From CAYMZZ01 sp964395095 (GTDB lineage: Bacteria; Bacteroidota; Bacteroidia; Chitinophagales; Chitinophagaceae): a stretch of 64,000 nt of DNA. Location: the NCBI GenBank assembly GCA_964395095.1, contig CAYMZZ010000009.1, positions 171,642-235,641 of the forward strand. Direction: 5' to 3'. Made by a program: the position numbers and the translations under genes. Positions 51,147 to 60,573 of the stretch are shown piece by piece (positions within the stretch are counted from its first letter, which is position 1; each line of letters begins with the position of its first letter). The notes under the pieces are model-generated. The model saw nothing but the letters and a program-made list of their open reading frames with translations, was not told where the DNA came from and did no database searches.

Positions 51147-53461
51147 CGCATGATGGTTTCTTCGAGGTTATACAATATGCCGATGGTTTTCATGAGGGCG
51201 GCGGTAGCGGCAGGTTCCGCCTGTTTATCACGCGGGTATTCGCCTATATCCAGGGTTTTCGCAGCATTCAGTTTTCCGTCCCTATATAATGCCAACTGAT
51301 CATCGTAATAAGTCATAAGTGTTGCCATTTCCTTTTCCTCTGCGCTACGGCATACTATCCGGCGGAATGCCTTTGCGATTTGCGCGCGCGCATCTTTCGC
51401 TTCTTTCTGCAATCTTTCCGCCAGCACGCGCGAGGCTTCCAGGATGCCCGGTTCGTTCATCATAATCAGAGCCTGCAGCGGAGTATTGGTCTGCAAGCGA
51501 CGCACTTCGCATTGATCGCGGTTGCTCGCATCAAATAAAATCATCCCCGGTGGAGGCACCGTTAATTTGATAAAGGTATAGAGCCCACGACGATAGAGGT
51601 CCTCGCCATGGTCCTGGCGATAAACAGCCAGTACTCCCCGACCCGATGTGGTAGCTTCCCACAATCCCTTGGGCTGATAGGGCTTTACACTGGGGCCACC
51701 TATTGTTGAATTCAACAAGCCACTACTGCTGAGGTACATGTCCCGCACGAATTCCGCCTCCAGTCTTTTACGGGGTCCGCGCGACAGATAAATATTTTCC
51801 GGATCCTTTTCCAGCTTGCGGTTACTTACCTCAGCCGATTGGCGGTAACTGGTTGATAAAACAATTTGTCGGATCAGTCTCTTTATGTCCCAACCATTTT
51901 CCCGAAAATCCACCGCCAGCCAGTCGAGCAGATCCGGATGCGAAGGCAATTCGCCCTGCATACCAAAATCGCCACTGGTTTTCACTATGCCTTTTCCAAA
52001 TAGTAATTGCCATACCTGGTTTACAAACACACGCGCCGTCAGTGGATTGCGTTCGTCAAAGGTCCAGCCGGCCAGGCCCAATCGGTTGCGGCTGTATTGA
52101 GTAGTATCAAAAGGCATCACCGAACGCACCGCTGCAGCCTGTACCATTTCGCCGGGTTGATCATACACACCGCGGTTCAGCACATAGGTTTTGCGCAGCG
52201 TATCCAGCTCGCCCATCACGGATACGGTTAAAGCGTTGCTGTCTTTGGCATTGATAAACTGTAGCAAATCCCTGCGCTCCTTCGCGCTTATTTCGAGTAT
52301 GGGATGCTTGGCGGGCTTTGATACACTCACGTCACCCTCATAACCCACTTCACGGGTATTGTTGAAAAAGGCAAACATGGAAAAATAATCCTTTTGGGAA
52401 AAGGGATCGTATTTGTGATCGTGGCATTGCGCACATTCCATCGTGATGCCGAGGATGGCTTTGGTATATGTTTTCGTTTTATCGAGCAGGTATTCGATCC
52501 GGTATTCTTCAGGCACCACCCCACCTTCTTCGGTGTATTTATGATTACGTAGGAATGCAGTGGCCAGTACCTGTTCCTTATTGGCATCAGGAAGCATATC
52601 ACCCGCAATTTGCCAGGTGATAAACTGGTCATAGCTAATATTTTTATTGAAGGCATGGATTACCCAGTCGCGCCAGGGCCATTGGGTGCGGATATTATCG
52701 TCCTGGTAGCCATAGCTGTCGGCATAGCGGGCTATATCCATCCAGTGTACCGCCATTCTTTCGCCATATTGGGGCATCTGCAGCAGTTCATCCACTATTT
52801 TTTCATAGGCATTCCCGCTTTTGTCGGCCTGGAAGCGGTCCATCATTTCGATGGAAGGCGGTAGTCCGGTAATGTCGTAAGCAACACGCTTGAGCAGTCG
52901 TTCCTTATCGGCCTCTTCATTGGGTTGCAGTCCTCTTCGTTCCAGTTCCGCCAAAATGAAATAATCAATATCGTTTTTTACCCAATCCTCGCTTTTTACG
53001 CGGGGTGGCTTATTTTTCTGCGGGGGAATAAAAGCCCAGTGCGATTCGTATTGCGCACCTTCCTTAATCCATTGGCGGAAAATCGCCACTTCCTCTTCCG
53101 TGAGCGCGCCCAGGTGCGAGTCGGGAGTAGGCATCACATAATCAGGATCGGTGCTGCTGATGCGGCGGTAGAGTTCGGATTCATCCGGTTTGCCGGGTAC
53201 GAGCGCAAAAGCGCCCCTGGTTTCGCGCAAGGGAGCATAGGCGCTATCGGCGAGATCGAGTCGCAGTCCCGCTTCGCGATGGCTGGGGTCGGGGCCATGG
53301 CATTTAAAGCATTTGTCGGAGAGAATGGGTCGAATGTGAAAATTGTAGCTGATGCGATTGGATAAGGCAGAAGAAGATGCATCATCCTTGCCCAGGCACG
53401 ACACAAACCAGATACCCACAACAAGGGTCAGGCTACTAATAAAAAGGATCCTTCGTTTCAT
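51143..53461 (-). CDS. Planctomycete-type cytochrome c / DUF1549 / DUF1553 lipoprotein
   Basis: About 772 residues from ATG 53461, which starts a signal ending in a lipobox-like FVSC (Cys22). Domains in order: PSCyt1-type cytochrome with heme site C51-FKC-H55 (PILSDKCFKCHGPDPS) and likely Met ligand in DYVMPTPDSHLG; DUF1549 (LLKRVAYDITGLPP, VHWMDIARYADSYGYQ) with a second CxxCH in ECAQCHDHKYDPF; DUF1553 (NPLTARVFVNQVWQLLFGKGIV, LLDWLAVDF, QTNTPLQALIMMNEP). First gene of the five-gene cassette, 175 bp below SusD and separated from it by a strong hairpin. Function is unknown; redox chemistry on a surface-bound polymer is inference. Confidence 0.92.
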   Translation of the reverse strand: MKRRILFISSLTLVVGIWFVSCLGKDDASSSALSNRISYNFHIRPILSDKCFKCHGPDPSHREAGLRLDLADSAYAPLRETRGAFALVPGKPDESELYRRISSTDPDYVMPTPDSHLGALTEEEVAIFRQWIKEGAQYESHWAFIPPQKNKPPRVKSEDWVKNDIDYFILAELERRGLQPNEEADKERLLKRVAYDITGLPPSIEMMDRFQADKSGNAYEKIVDELLQMPQYGERMAVHWMDIARYADSYGYQDDNIRTQWPWRDWVIHAFNKNISYDQFITWQIAGDMLPDANKEQVLATAFLRNHKYTEEGGVVPEEYRIEYLLDKTKTYTKAILGITMECAQCHDHKYDPFSQKDYFSMFAFFNNTREVGYEGDVSVSKPAKHPILEISAKERRDLLQFINAKDSNALTVSVMGELDTLRKTYVLNRGVYDQPGEMVQAAAVRSVMPFDTTQYSRNRLGLAGWTFDERNPLTARVFVNQVWQLLFGKGIVKTSGDFGMQGELPSHPDLLDWLAVDFRENGWDIKRLIRQIVLSTSYRQSAEVSNRKLEKDPENIYLSRGPRKRLEAEFVRDMYLSSSGLLNSTIGGPSVKPYQPKGLWEATTSGRGVLAVYRQDHGEDLYRRGLYTFIKLTVPPPGMILFDASNRDQCEVRRLQTNTPLQALIMMNEPGILEASRVLAERLQKEAKDARAQIAKAFRRIVCRSAEEKEMATLMTYYDDQLALYRDGKLNAAKTLDIGEYPRDKQAEPAATAALMKTIGILYNLEETIMR

Positions 53462-53564
53462 ACAGCAATGCAATCGGTGTAAATCATTTCTAAATTAAGA
53501 AATTGCAAGCTGCTGGAGGGGAAATTGACTTTTTAATTTGAAAAAATAAGTGTGAGTGGCTATA

Positions 53565-53607
53565 AATTGAAAACGCGGTTAGCCTCAGGCTAACCGCGTT
53601 TTCAATT
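53565..53607 (-). terminator. 20-bp perfect hairpin between SusD and cytochrome cassette
   Basis: Arms 53565-53584 and 53588-53607 are perfect complements over 20 bp with a TCA loop; T-runs are present within the arms. It would end, or strongly reduce, SusCD transcription before the cassette. Confidence 0.88.
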
Positions 53608-53636
53608 CAAGCGCCGATTTTAGTAAAAGCTGAAGG

Positions 53637-55097
53637 CTATTGGAGCAGCCACATTACACCATTCACATTATCGGTACCATTGTACTGGCGATCAACGGCG
53701 GCTTCCACATTTTCCTGGTTATAGTCGTATTCGCTTTGGGGGTATTGCCAGCGTTTGGGCACCTGTCCATTGTTATAAGTGCCGGGACCTACATTCAGAG
53801 TAGGGATGCCAGTGCGACGTTGCTCGAAAAAGGCTTCCCATCCCGACTGCATAAAAAGCGCAATATATTTTTGGGTGATGATCATCGGGATGGCATTGGC
53901 AGGATCAAAAACCACGCTGGCTTGTGCCAGGTAATCATTGATGGCTGTATTGCTAATGCCATAGAATTCCATGGAGGCGCGAATGCCATTATTGTAATGT
54001 TCGGCGGCCGTTCCTGCACCCGTGACCCAACCACGCGAAATGGCTTCGGCGATGAGGAATTCCTGTTCGGCATATCCCAATAATATCAAAGGTTCGTTAG
54101 CCGGGCTGTTAATATCAGAGAAGCGGCGATTGATGCGCGAAGCATTGGCGCTGGCACTTTGCTGGTCGGCCACCGTCATGCCGGCATTTACGCCTGCATA
54201 GTTCGCAATGATATTGGGCGGAAGGCCTGTAATAGGTTCGCCAAATGAGAAGATGCGCGGGTCATTGCGGTCCTTCAAAATATTCGCCATGCCTTCTTCC
54301 AGCGATACGGCCGTACCCAGCGAAAGGCTTCCTGCAGTGGGATAGTAATTGGAAGTAGCGCTGGTATTGAAGACGATCTGTCCATTATCCTGCCGGCTGC
54401 TCATCAATGGATATTTGTTGGGATCGCTGATGATGGATTGAAATTGTTGTTTGATGTTCAGACGCGTATTATTCTCTTTTCTGCTGAGGTGAATAAGCAA
54501 CCGCAGGCGGTAGGCGTTCACCAGTTTTTTCCATTGCGATGCGCGACCCCCATAAATTACATCGCCACCAATATTTCCGTTGGCATCGCTGAGCAACTCA
54601 TTGGCTTCTTCCAGTTCCTGCAATACACCTACATAGATATCTTCCTGTGTATCGTAAGCTGGTTTGGTATTCCCATCTTTGGCACCCATCGATTGCGAAT
54701 AGGGGATGTCGCCAAATACTTCGGTCAATTGCGAGTAAAGAACTGCCCGGAAGAATTTCGCCAAACCCAGGTAGTTTTTCTCACCCGTGGCTGTTGCCAG
54801 CTCCTCCATGGTTTTTACCTGGCGAAGCCTGTCGTAGTTGGAAAAACTGCTATTGGTCCAGCTATAGTCTACTGCCGAATTACCCCTTTCATAATAAGTC
54901 AATTGTCGGGAAGCATAAGCGGGCGATGTGGGATCGTAGTTAAAGACGCTGATGCAGATATTCGTGAGCATCAGGGCCGGCGTGGCAGCCGAGGGTTGAT
55001 TAGGATTTTCCTGGTAATAGTCGTGTTTGCGGCAGGCATTGAGCAGCAGCAACAGGGCCAGTAGACCCACAGTATAATATTTCGATTTTAGTAGCAT
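53637..55097 (-). CDS. SusD/RagB-type outer-membrane nutrient-binding lipoprotein
   Basis: 486 residues with a lipoprotein signal ending LLLLNAC. The body matches the SusD-like group 2 (SusD-like_2) pattern: YQENPNQPSAATPALML, FFRAVLYSQLTEVFGDIPYSQ, and a C-terminal FEQRRTGIPTL followed by KRWQYPQSEYDYNQ. It forms the lid on the SusC barrel and captures oligosaccharide or peptide outside the cell. Located 25 bp after SusC. The ligand cannot be read directly; the nearby fucosidase suggests a fucose-containing glycan. Confidence 0.95.
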   Translation of the reverse strand: MLLKSKYYTVGLLALLLLLNACRKHDYYQENPNQPSAATPALMLTNICISVFNYDPTSPAYASRQLTYYERGNSAVDYSWTNSSFSNYDRLRQVKTMEELATATGEKNYLGLAKFFRAVLYSQLTEVFGDIPYSQSMGAKDGNTKPAYDTQEDIYVGVLQELEEANELLSDANGNIGGDVIYGGRASQWKKLVNAYRLRLLIHLSRKENNTRLNIKQQFQSIISDPNKYPLMSSRQDNGQIVFNTSATSNYYPTAGSLSLGTAVSLEEGMANILKDRNDPRIFSFGEPITGLPPNIIANYAGVNAGMTVADQQSASANASRINRRFSDINSPANEPLILLGYAEQEFLIAEAISRGWVTGAGTAAEHYNNGIRASMEFYGISNTAINDYLAQASVVFDPANAIPMIITQKYIALFMQSGWEAFFEQRRTGIPTLNVGPGTYNNGQVPKRWQYPQSEYDYNQENVEAAVDRQYNGTDNVNGVMWLLQ

Positions 55098-55122
55098 GTC
55101 AATTGAGTTTTACGGTTCGCTA

Positions 55123-58100
55123 TCAGAATTTGATGTTCAGGTTAACGCCAATGTTTCGATACGAAGGATCCGCCAGGGTGGTTCCTTCATAGCCATCGGG
55201 ATCCATAAAAGGAACATCCGTCCAAAGCGCCAGGTTGCGGCCTGTAACTGCCATGCTGATTCCTTTGAATGGCGTTTTACTAACCAGTGATGCTGGCAGG
55301 TTATAGGTTAAGGTCACTTCGCGCAACTTCACAAAACTGCGCTTGTACATGTTCGCATCCGGAACGCCATTTACGTAAGTGGCGAACACCCAGTCGATAT
55401 ATTTTACTGCCTTGTCGTTGGGCGCAAATTTTCGGGTGTCGGAAACGATATTGCCCTGCACATCGTATTCTACTGATCCGCTGGTTACCACCACGCCCTG
55501 ACCAACATACGTGGCATTGCCGGCATAGGAATCGTCGCGGAATGAGTTGGCGGTACCCGGGTGCATACCTCCTTCATAGAGTTTTTGTTCCACGCCGTTA
55601 TACAAGAGCCCACCAATACGACCATCGAAGGCAAAGCTGAGCGTGAAGTTTTTGTACGATAGGCTGTTGAGCGCGCCAAATTCCCAATCGGGACCGGTAT
55701 GACCCAGGTTAACAACCTTATTGATGTATTGCGGGAAGCCATTGCTGCCATACACAATCTCTCCATCGGGTGAGCGTTCCCAGGCCCAGGTACGGTACAC
55801 ATCCGTACGTTCTCCCACTTTTACACCATCGCGTATGCTTTCACCTCCGTAGTAGGATTTAACCGTACGGCGCAGGCGGGCATAGTTCAGTGTAATATCC
55901 CAACGGAAATCGCGGGTGCGAACCGGTGATCCGGAAATAACAATTTCAATTCCTTTACGATTGATTTCATCCGCATTCAAGCGAAGCGAGTTGTAACCGG
56001 AGGCCTGCGAAATGGGCACATCCTTGGGAAAATTTTTCTCCAGGTAGCTGAAATAAGTGAAGTCGATACCCAGCCTGTTTTTCAGGAAGCGAATTTCCGT
56101 TCCATATTCCTGCGAAATGGTTTTGCGTGGGCGAATATCAGGTGAAATAATGGTGCCCGGCAGGTTGAGGGAAGGGGTGCCCGCCCAGCTTGTTCCGGAG
56201 CTGTATACCGGGATGGTGTAGTAAGCGGAAACATCGGATGAGATATTCGCAAAGGAGCCACGTAATTTGAAATAAGAAATAAAGGAGGGCATCTGAATGA
56301 TTTCTGACCCAATTACGCTCAGCGATACGGAAGGGTAGAAAAAGGAATTGTAGGGTTTTTGCAGCGTGGAAGTCCAGTCGTTGCGGGCAGAGAAGTTGAG
56401 GTACACCATATTTTTATAGCCGATATCGGTGTAACCGAACACACTCCCCACCTGGCTTTCCACCAGGGAATTGCCCACATCGGGGTTGCTGCCGCCAACA
56501 CTGAGCGGGTTGATGGAACTGCGCAGGTTATAAGCCCGGGGAACCGTAAGGCCACCATTGGTTTGTGCGAAGCTCGATTTTGCCTGCGTATACCGGTTGC
56601 TGGCGCCGGCTGATACGGTGGCGCTGAAATTCTTCAGGAAATTCTTTTTATAAGTAAGCAGGATATCCGAAACCATCAGCAGGTTTTGCGCATTGCTGGT
56701 GCTGAAGTTTCCTTTGGGTGCCGCGCTGGTGCCATAATTGATATAGCTGTAAGGTGTTTCCACTGTGGATGTGGCGATGTTGGTGGTAACGCCCGTTCTG
56801 GCCAGCAACTGCAGGTCAGGCGTAAAATCGTAGGTCGCGTTCAGTTGCCCTACGATTACATCGTTGGTATAACCCTTTTGGAATTCGTAAGCGAGGAAGT
56901 AAGGGTTATTGTACCAGCTATAGTTATAATTCATTTGATGAATATCCTTTACCCCGTATGCCACATAGGCACCTGAACTGGTGGTACGTCCTCCCGCGGG
57001 CTGCCAGTAGTTGCGCAGGTCCCGTACATCTACATCGGGCCCCATCCATAGCAGTATATTGTAGAAGAAATTATTGGGCCCATAGCCTGTTTCCGGATAA
57101 TTGGGCGTGAATTGCTTGTTGTAGCCAATACTGCTTTCCACCCGAAACTTATCCGTTATTTTCAAACTTCCCGCCAGGCTGATATTCGTGGAGTTGAGAT
57201 GCGTATTCGGCACCTGGCCTTTCTGATAGGTATGTGATACGGATATGCGGTAATCACTTCTGTCCGTTTTTCCTGCCACGCTGATATTGTGTGTGGTTGA
57301 CAGTTCATTCTGCAGGAAGTTTTTCAGGTTGTTTGTACCGCGTGAAATCCAGGGTATGGGTTTATAGCGGCTATAGTCTGTATATCCATTCTGGTTAAAC
57401 TCGAACCACTGGTTGGGATCGTATGGACTATTGTATTGGGGTACTTCCATAAACCCGCTTAGGGTGCTGGGGTCGGGCTGGTTGAGTTTGGGTCCCCATA
57501 CATAACCATAATCGTCGTACCAGCCGCCACCGCCTTTGCCATCGATAAAGGCATAGTAGCCATTCCAACCCATACCGTATTGCGTCTGTGTTTTGGGAAG
57601 TGTGAGGAAACCGGCTTGAAATTGGGTGGTGGTATTATAGCTTACTTCCACACCATTGCCACCTGCTTTACCTTTTTTGGTGGTGATCATGATGGCGCCA
57701 TTGATACCCAAAGATCCATATAGTGCCGCAGCGGCGGTACCCTTGAGTACGTTTACGCTTTCGATATCGTTGGGGTTGATATTCCAAAAGTCGGTTTGTG
57801 TAGGCACGCCATCAATCACCACGAGCGTACTTTGTCCGCGTATGTATATTTCAGGATTTTCATAGAGGGTGCTCTTGGTGTATACCGTCAGCCCCGCTAC
57901 TTTGCCGACGAGGTTATTGGCAATATTGGTTTCCGGTGCTTTTTGAATGGCTTCGCCTTTTACGTCCTGAATGGCGTAGGCAACTTTCGATTTTTCTTTC
58001 TTTACACCGAGCGCCGTTACCACCACTTCCTGCAAGGATTTGTCGATCGGGATTAGCGTTAATGTAAGTACCGCGTCCTTATCGGCCGTAATTTCCTGTG

Positions 58101-58629
58101 TTTCGAAATCGACAGAACTAATGACCAATACACTGCCTATGGGCACGGTGATGGAGAAGCGTCCATCGGCATCGGTGGTTGTACCTTTGCCTCCCGATTT
58201 CAAAGCAATGGAAACTCCCGACATGGGCTGTCCGGAGGGATCCAGAATCCTTCCCGACACGGTTACATCTTCGCGGGCTCCGGAAAGCTGGTAAGAGCTG
58301 CTGGGTTGTTTCGGTATTTTCTGAACACCGATGACCCTTCCAGATTGTTGAAAGCGCAAGCCTGCCTGGCTCGCTACGAGGTCGAGCACTTCGGAGAGGG
58401 TTCTTTCTTTTTTTACCAGGTGGATACGGCTTTGGTCCGAAGCGAGGTTGGGGTTATAAGTAAAAGAAACCTGGTAGAGTTTACCAATGGTTTCGAGTGC
58501 CTGCACCAGGGGCGCATGCTTGATTTCCACTATCGCTTTTTGCTCGCGGGCCTGCAATGTCGTTTGCATACACAGGGTAGTTGTGAGCAGGATGAGTGGT
58601 AGCAACAGTTTTTTGATTTGTTTTCGCAT
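55123..58629 (-). CDS. SusC/RagA-type TonB-dependent transporter with STN domain
   Basis: 1168 residues. Order: signal peptide (1-27), STN signalling domain (about 34-100, APLVQALETIGKLYQVSF), carboxypeptidase-like regulatory domain (about 125-200, VSGRILDPSGQPMSGVSIAL), plug (VVVTALGVKKEKSKVAYAIQ, NIANNLVGKVAGL), and a large barrel ending NIGVNLNIKF. It imports the ligand bound by SusD through the outer membrane using TonB energy. The STN domain is the part that talks to a FecR anti-sigma protein, and fecR and sigma genes lie directly upstream, so the transporter probably induces its own operon when loaded. Confidence 0.96.
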   Translation of the reverse strand: MRKQIKKLLLPLILLTTTLCMQTTLQAREQKAIVEIKHAPLVQALETIGKLYQVSFTYNPNLASDQSRIHLVKKERTLSEVLDLVASQAGLRFQQSGRVIGVQKIPKQPSSSYQLSGAREDVTVSGRILDPSGQPMSGVSIALKSGGKGTTTDADGRFSITVPIGSVLVISSVDFETQEITADKDAVLTLTLIPIDKSLQEVVVTALGVKKEKSKVAYAIQDVKGEAIQKAPETNIANNLVGKVAGLTVYTKSTLYENPEIYIRGQSTLVVIDGVPTQTDFWNINPNDIESVNVLKGTAAAALYGSLGINGAIMITTKKGKAGGNGVEVSYNTTTQFQAGFLTLPKTQTQYGMGWNGYYAFIDGKGGGGWYDDYGYVWGPKLNQPDPSTLSGFMEVPQYNSPYDPNQWFEFNQNGYTDYSRYKPIPWISRGTNNLKNFLQNELSTTHNISVAGKTDRSDYRISVSHTYQKGQVPNTHLNSTNISLAGSLKITDKFRVESSIGYNKQFTPNYPETGYGPNNFFYNILLWMGPDVDVRDLRNYWQPAGGRTTSSGAYVAYGVKDIHQMNYNYSWYNNPYFLAYEFQKGYTNDVIVGQLNATYDFTPDLQLLARTGVTTNIATSTVETPYSYINYGTSAAPKGNFSTSNAQNLLMVSDILLTYKKNFLKNFSATVSAGASNRYTQAKSSFAQTNGGLTVPRAYNLRSSINPLSVGGSNPDVGNSLVESQVGSVFGYTDIGYKNMVYLNFSARNDWTSTLQKPYNSFFYPSVSLSVIGSEIIQMPSFISYFKLRGSFANISSDVSAYYTIPVYSSGTSWAGTPSLNLPGTIISPDIRPRKTISQEYGTEIRFLKNRLGIDFTYFSYLEKNFPKDVPISQASGYNSLRLNADEINRKGIEIVISGSPVRTRDFRWDITLNYARLRRTVKSYYGGESIRDGVKVGERTDVYRTWAWERSPDGEIVYGSNGFPQYINKVVNLGHTGPDWEFGALNSLSYKNFTLSFAFDGRIGGLLYNGVEQKLYEGGMHPGTANSFRDDSYAGNATYVGQGVVVTSGSVEYDVQGNIVSDTRKFAPNDKAVKYIDWVFATYVNGVPDANMYKRSFVKLREVTLTYNLPASLVSKTPFKGISMAVTGRNLALWTDVPFMDPDGYEGTTLADPSYRNIGVNLNIKF

Positions 58630-58675
58630 AAAGGTTGGTTGGTAGTTTTAGTCAGATTGTTTTTCAGTGTAAGTA

Positions 58676-59707
58676 TTATTCGATGATTATGGAGTTTTCT
58701 TCGAGGCGATATTGACAGTTCAGCGTGAAACAAACGGCCTGCAGTATATCCTGCAAGGGGAGATCGCTATAGTTGCCGGTAATCTTTATTGCGCCTTTTT
58801 GGCTGCGTTTGTCGGTGATGGCAACACCGTACCAGGCCTCCAGTTGCCGGAAAACATCGGCGGCCGTATGGTATTCGAATGCGAGATTTCCATTAATCCA
58901 GTTCGTTAATTCTTGTGGGTCGAAATTTTGGCGAGCGAAAGAAGGGTTTTGTTTTTTCCAGTTGATTTCGAAACCGGGTTCCTGCAATTGTTGTTTTTCA
59001 TCAGCGGAGTGAACCAGGATTTTCCCTTCCAGCAATTGCACGGCGTATTCGGCATCCGGATTATTACCATCAATAAAAAAAGCCGTTCCCAGCGCAGTGG
59101 TAGCAAAATCGCCACTGTGTACCGTTAAAGGTTTGGACTTGTTGGGAAATACGGCAAAGTAGGCTTGTCCTTCCAGTTGAATATGACGGTCCGATTCATT
59201 ATATGCCTGGTCCAATAAAAGCCGCGTGTTGGATTTAAGGATGACGACAGTGCCATCGGGCAGTGTCACCTGTTTTCGTTCACCCATACCGGTTTGGGCA
59301 AATGCCATGGAGAATACCGGTTCTTTTGGTGGCGATTCGCGGAGCAGGTAATAGGTCAGGGGGAGGCTGATCAGTAACAGCAGGGCCGCAGCCAATCGCC
59401 AGGTATATTTTACCGATACTTTTCTGATGGCCGCAGGCTTTTGTAAATCCTTTACAGGAGGCTTGGTGATCTCGGCTGGTTGAATCGCAGCTTTGACTTT
59501 TTCAATTTCAACGAGAATCTCTTCGCGGCTTAGCGATGGGTGTAGTGTCAGCAACCAATTGCGGGCTTCCTCCATCACGGCTTTATTGGAGGGCTCAGCC
59601 GCAGCGATCGTCGTCCATTTATGCTGGTAAACAGAATTTTCATTCCGGCAGTAGTCGATAAAGCTTTCATCGAGCAGCAAGGTTTCCACGGTCAGTTCCA
59701 GGTTCAT
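58676..59707 (-). CDS. FecR family anti-sigma factor
   Basis: 343 residues. A cytoplasmic N-terminal part binding the sigma factor (residues 1-100), one membrane helix (about 101-121, RLAAALLLLISLPLTYYLL), a FecR domain (KQVTLPDGTVVILKSNTRL) and a C-terminal DUF4974 domain (FRQLEAWYGVAITDK, LPLQDILQAVCFTL) that contacts the STN domain of the SusC partner. It holds the sigma factor inactive until the transporter signals. Lies between the sigma gene and susC on the same strand, the standard order in Bacteroidota. Confidence 0.95.
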   Translation of the reverse strand: MNLELTVETLLLDESFIDYCRNENSVYQHKWTTIAAAEPSNKAVMEEARNWLLTLHPSLSREEILVEIEKVKAAIQPAEITKPPVKDLQKPAAIRKVSVKYTWRLAAALLLLISLPLTYYLLRESPPKEPVFSMAFAQTGMGERKQVTLPDGTVVILKSNTRLLLDQAYNESDRHIQLEGQAYFAVFPNKSKPLTVHSGDFATTALGTAFFIDGNNPDAEYAVQLLEGKILVHSADEKQQLQEPGFEINWKKQNPSFARQNFDPQELTNWINGNLAFEYHTAADVFRQLEAWYGVAITDKRSQKGAIKITGNYSDLPLQDILQAVCFTLNCQYRLEENSIIIE

Positions 59708-59791
59708 TCCAAACTATGTTTAAAGGAATGATGGGAATACCCGGCGGTTTTACCTGTTGAAGCGAAAATATTTTTCAGCTTTTTGCTGTGC

Positions 59792-60352
59792 TCAACCTAA
59801 TTTCTTTTCGATAAACTGGATGATGGAGTGGCTTCTTAGTTTTTTGATGGCTTCGTGGATTTTGTTGTACACCGTGCGTTGTGCGAGGTCGGTTCTTTCG
59901 GCAATTTGCTCATAGCTGAGGCAATCGTAGTAGCGGAGTTGCAGTAATTGTCGTTGGCGAGAGGAAAGTGATTCCATTGCTTCGCGAAGAAGTTGCCGGG
60001 TACGGGATTGTTGTTGGTGGGCGATCAGGCATTCTTCGTGGGAATATTCGAAGCCTGGAAAGTCCTGGATAGGCAGATCGAGTTGTCGTTGAATTTTTTG
60101 GAGGTAGTGCAGGATATAGTTGCGAAAAGATATCAGCAAATAAGCCTGGAGGTTATCAGCTTTGGCGAGCAGCATTCTTTTTTCCCAGAAGTGAATGAAG
60201 AACTGGCTGACGATATCTTTTGCCAGTTCTTTATCCGCTGTATATTTCAGCGCGTAGCGATAAAGCTCGTTGTAATGCGTCTGCATCAATTCGAACAGGG
60301 CCGACTGGTCAGCTTTTTTCAACCGTTCTATGATGTCGAGACCTATTTGCAT
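59792..60352 (-). CDS. ECF RNA polymerase sigma factor
   Basis: 186 residues with region 2 (YRYALKYTADKELAKDIVSQF) and region 4 (YYDCLSYEQIAERTDLAQRTVYNKI), the make-up of Bacteroidota FecI-like extracytoplasmic sigma factors. Partner of the FecR protein encoded next; together they are expected to switch on the SusCD operon. A TAnnTTTG element lies 35 bp upstream, meaning the sigma gene itself is read by the housekeeping polymerase. Confidence 0.95.
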   Translation of the reverse strand: MQIGLDIIERLKKADQSALFELMQTHYNELYRYALKYTADKELAKDIVSQFFIHFWEKRMLLAKADNLQAYLLISFRNYILHYLQKIQRQLDLPIQDFPGFEYSHEECLIAHQQQSRTRQLLREAMESLSSRQRQLLQLRYYDCLSYEQIAERTDLAQRTVYNKIHEAIKKLRSHSIIQFIEKKLG

Positions 60353-60386
60353 GACTGCCGCAATAGTTTTGATGAATACCGTATAC

Positions 60387-60394
60387 CAAAGGTA
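60387..60394 (-). promoter_or_regulatory. -7 promoter element of the sigma factor gene
   Basis: CAAAGGTA on the plus strand reads TACCTTTG on the minus strand, matching TAnnTTTG exactly, 35 bp before the start codon. Confidence 0.45.
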
Positions 60395-60573
60395 TTTTTT
60401 CAGGTATTACCCTAAAGTTATCTAATTATGAACACGGGAATTTTGTCAAACGATTGTGTGAAAAAATTTCAGGCAAACGTTTGCGATGCCTGTTTGCTTG
60501 TCATTCTCAGTGTTTTTGAAGTGATGAAGTAGGTCAGTGAGCGCGTGTTAAGTTTTGATTAAGCGGGGTGGGT

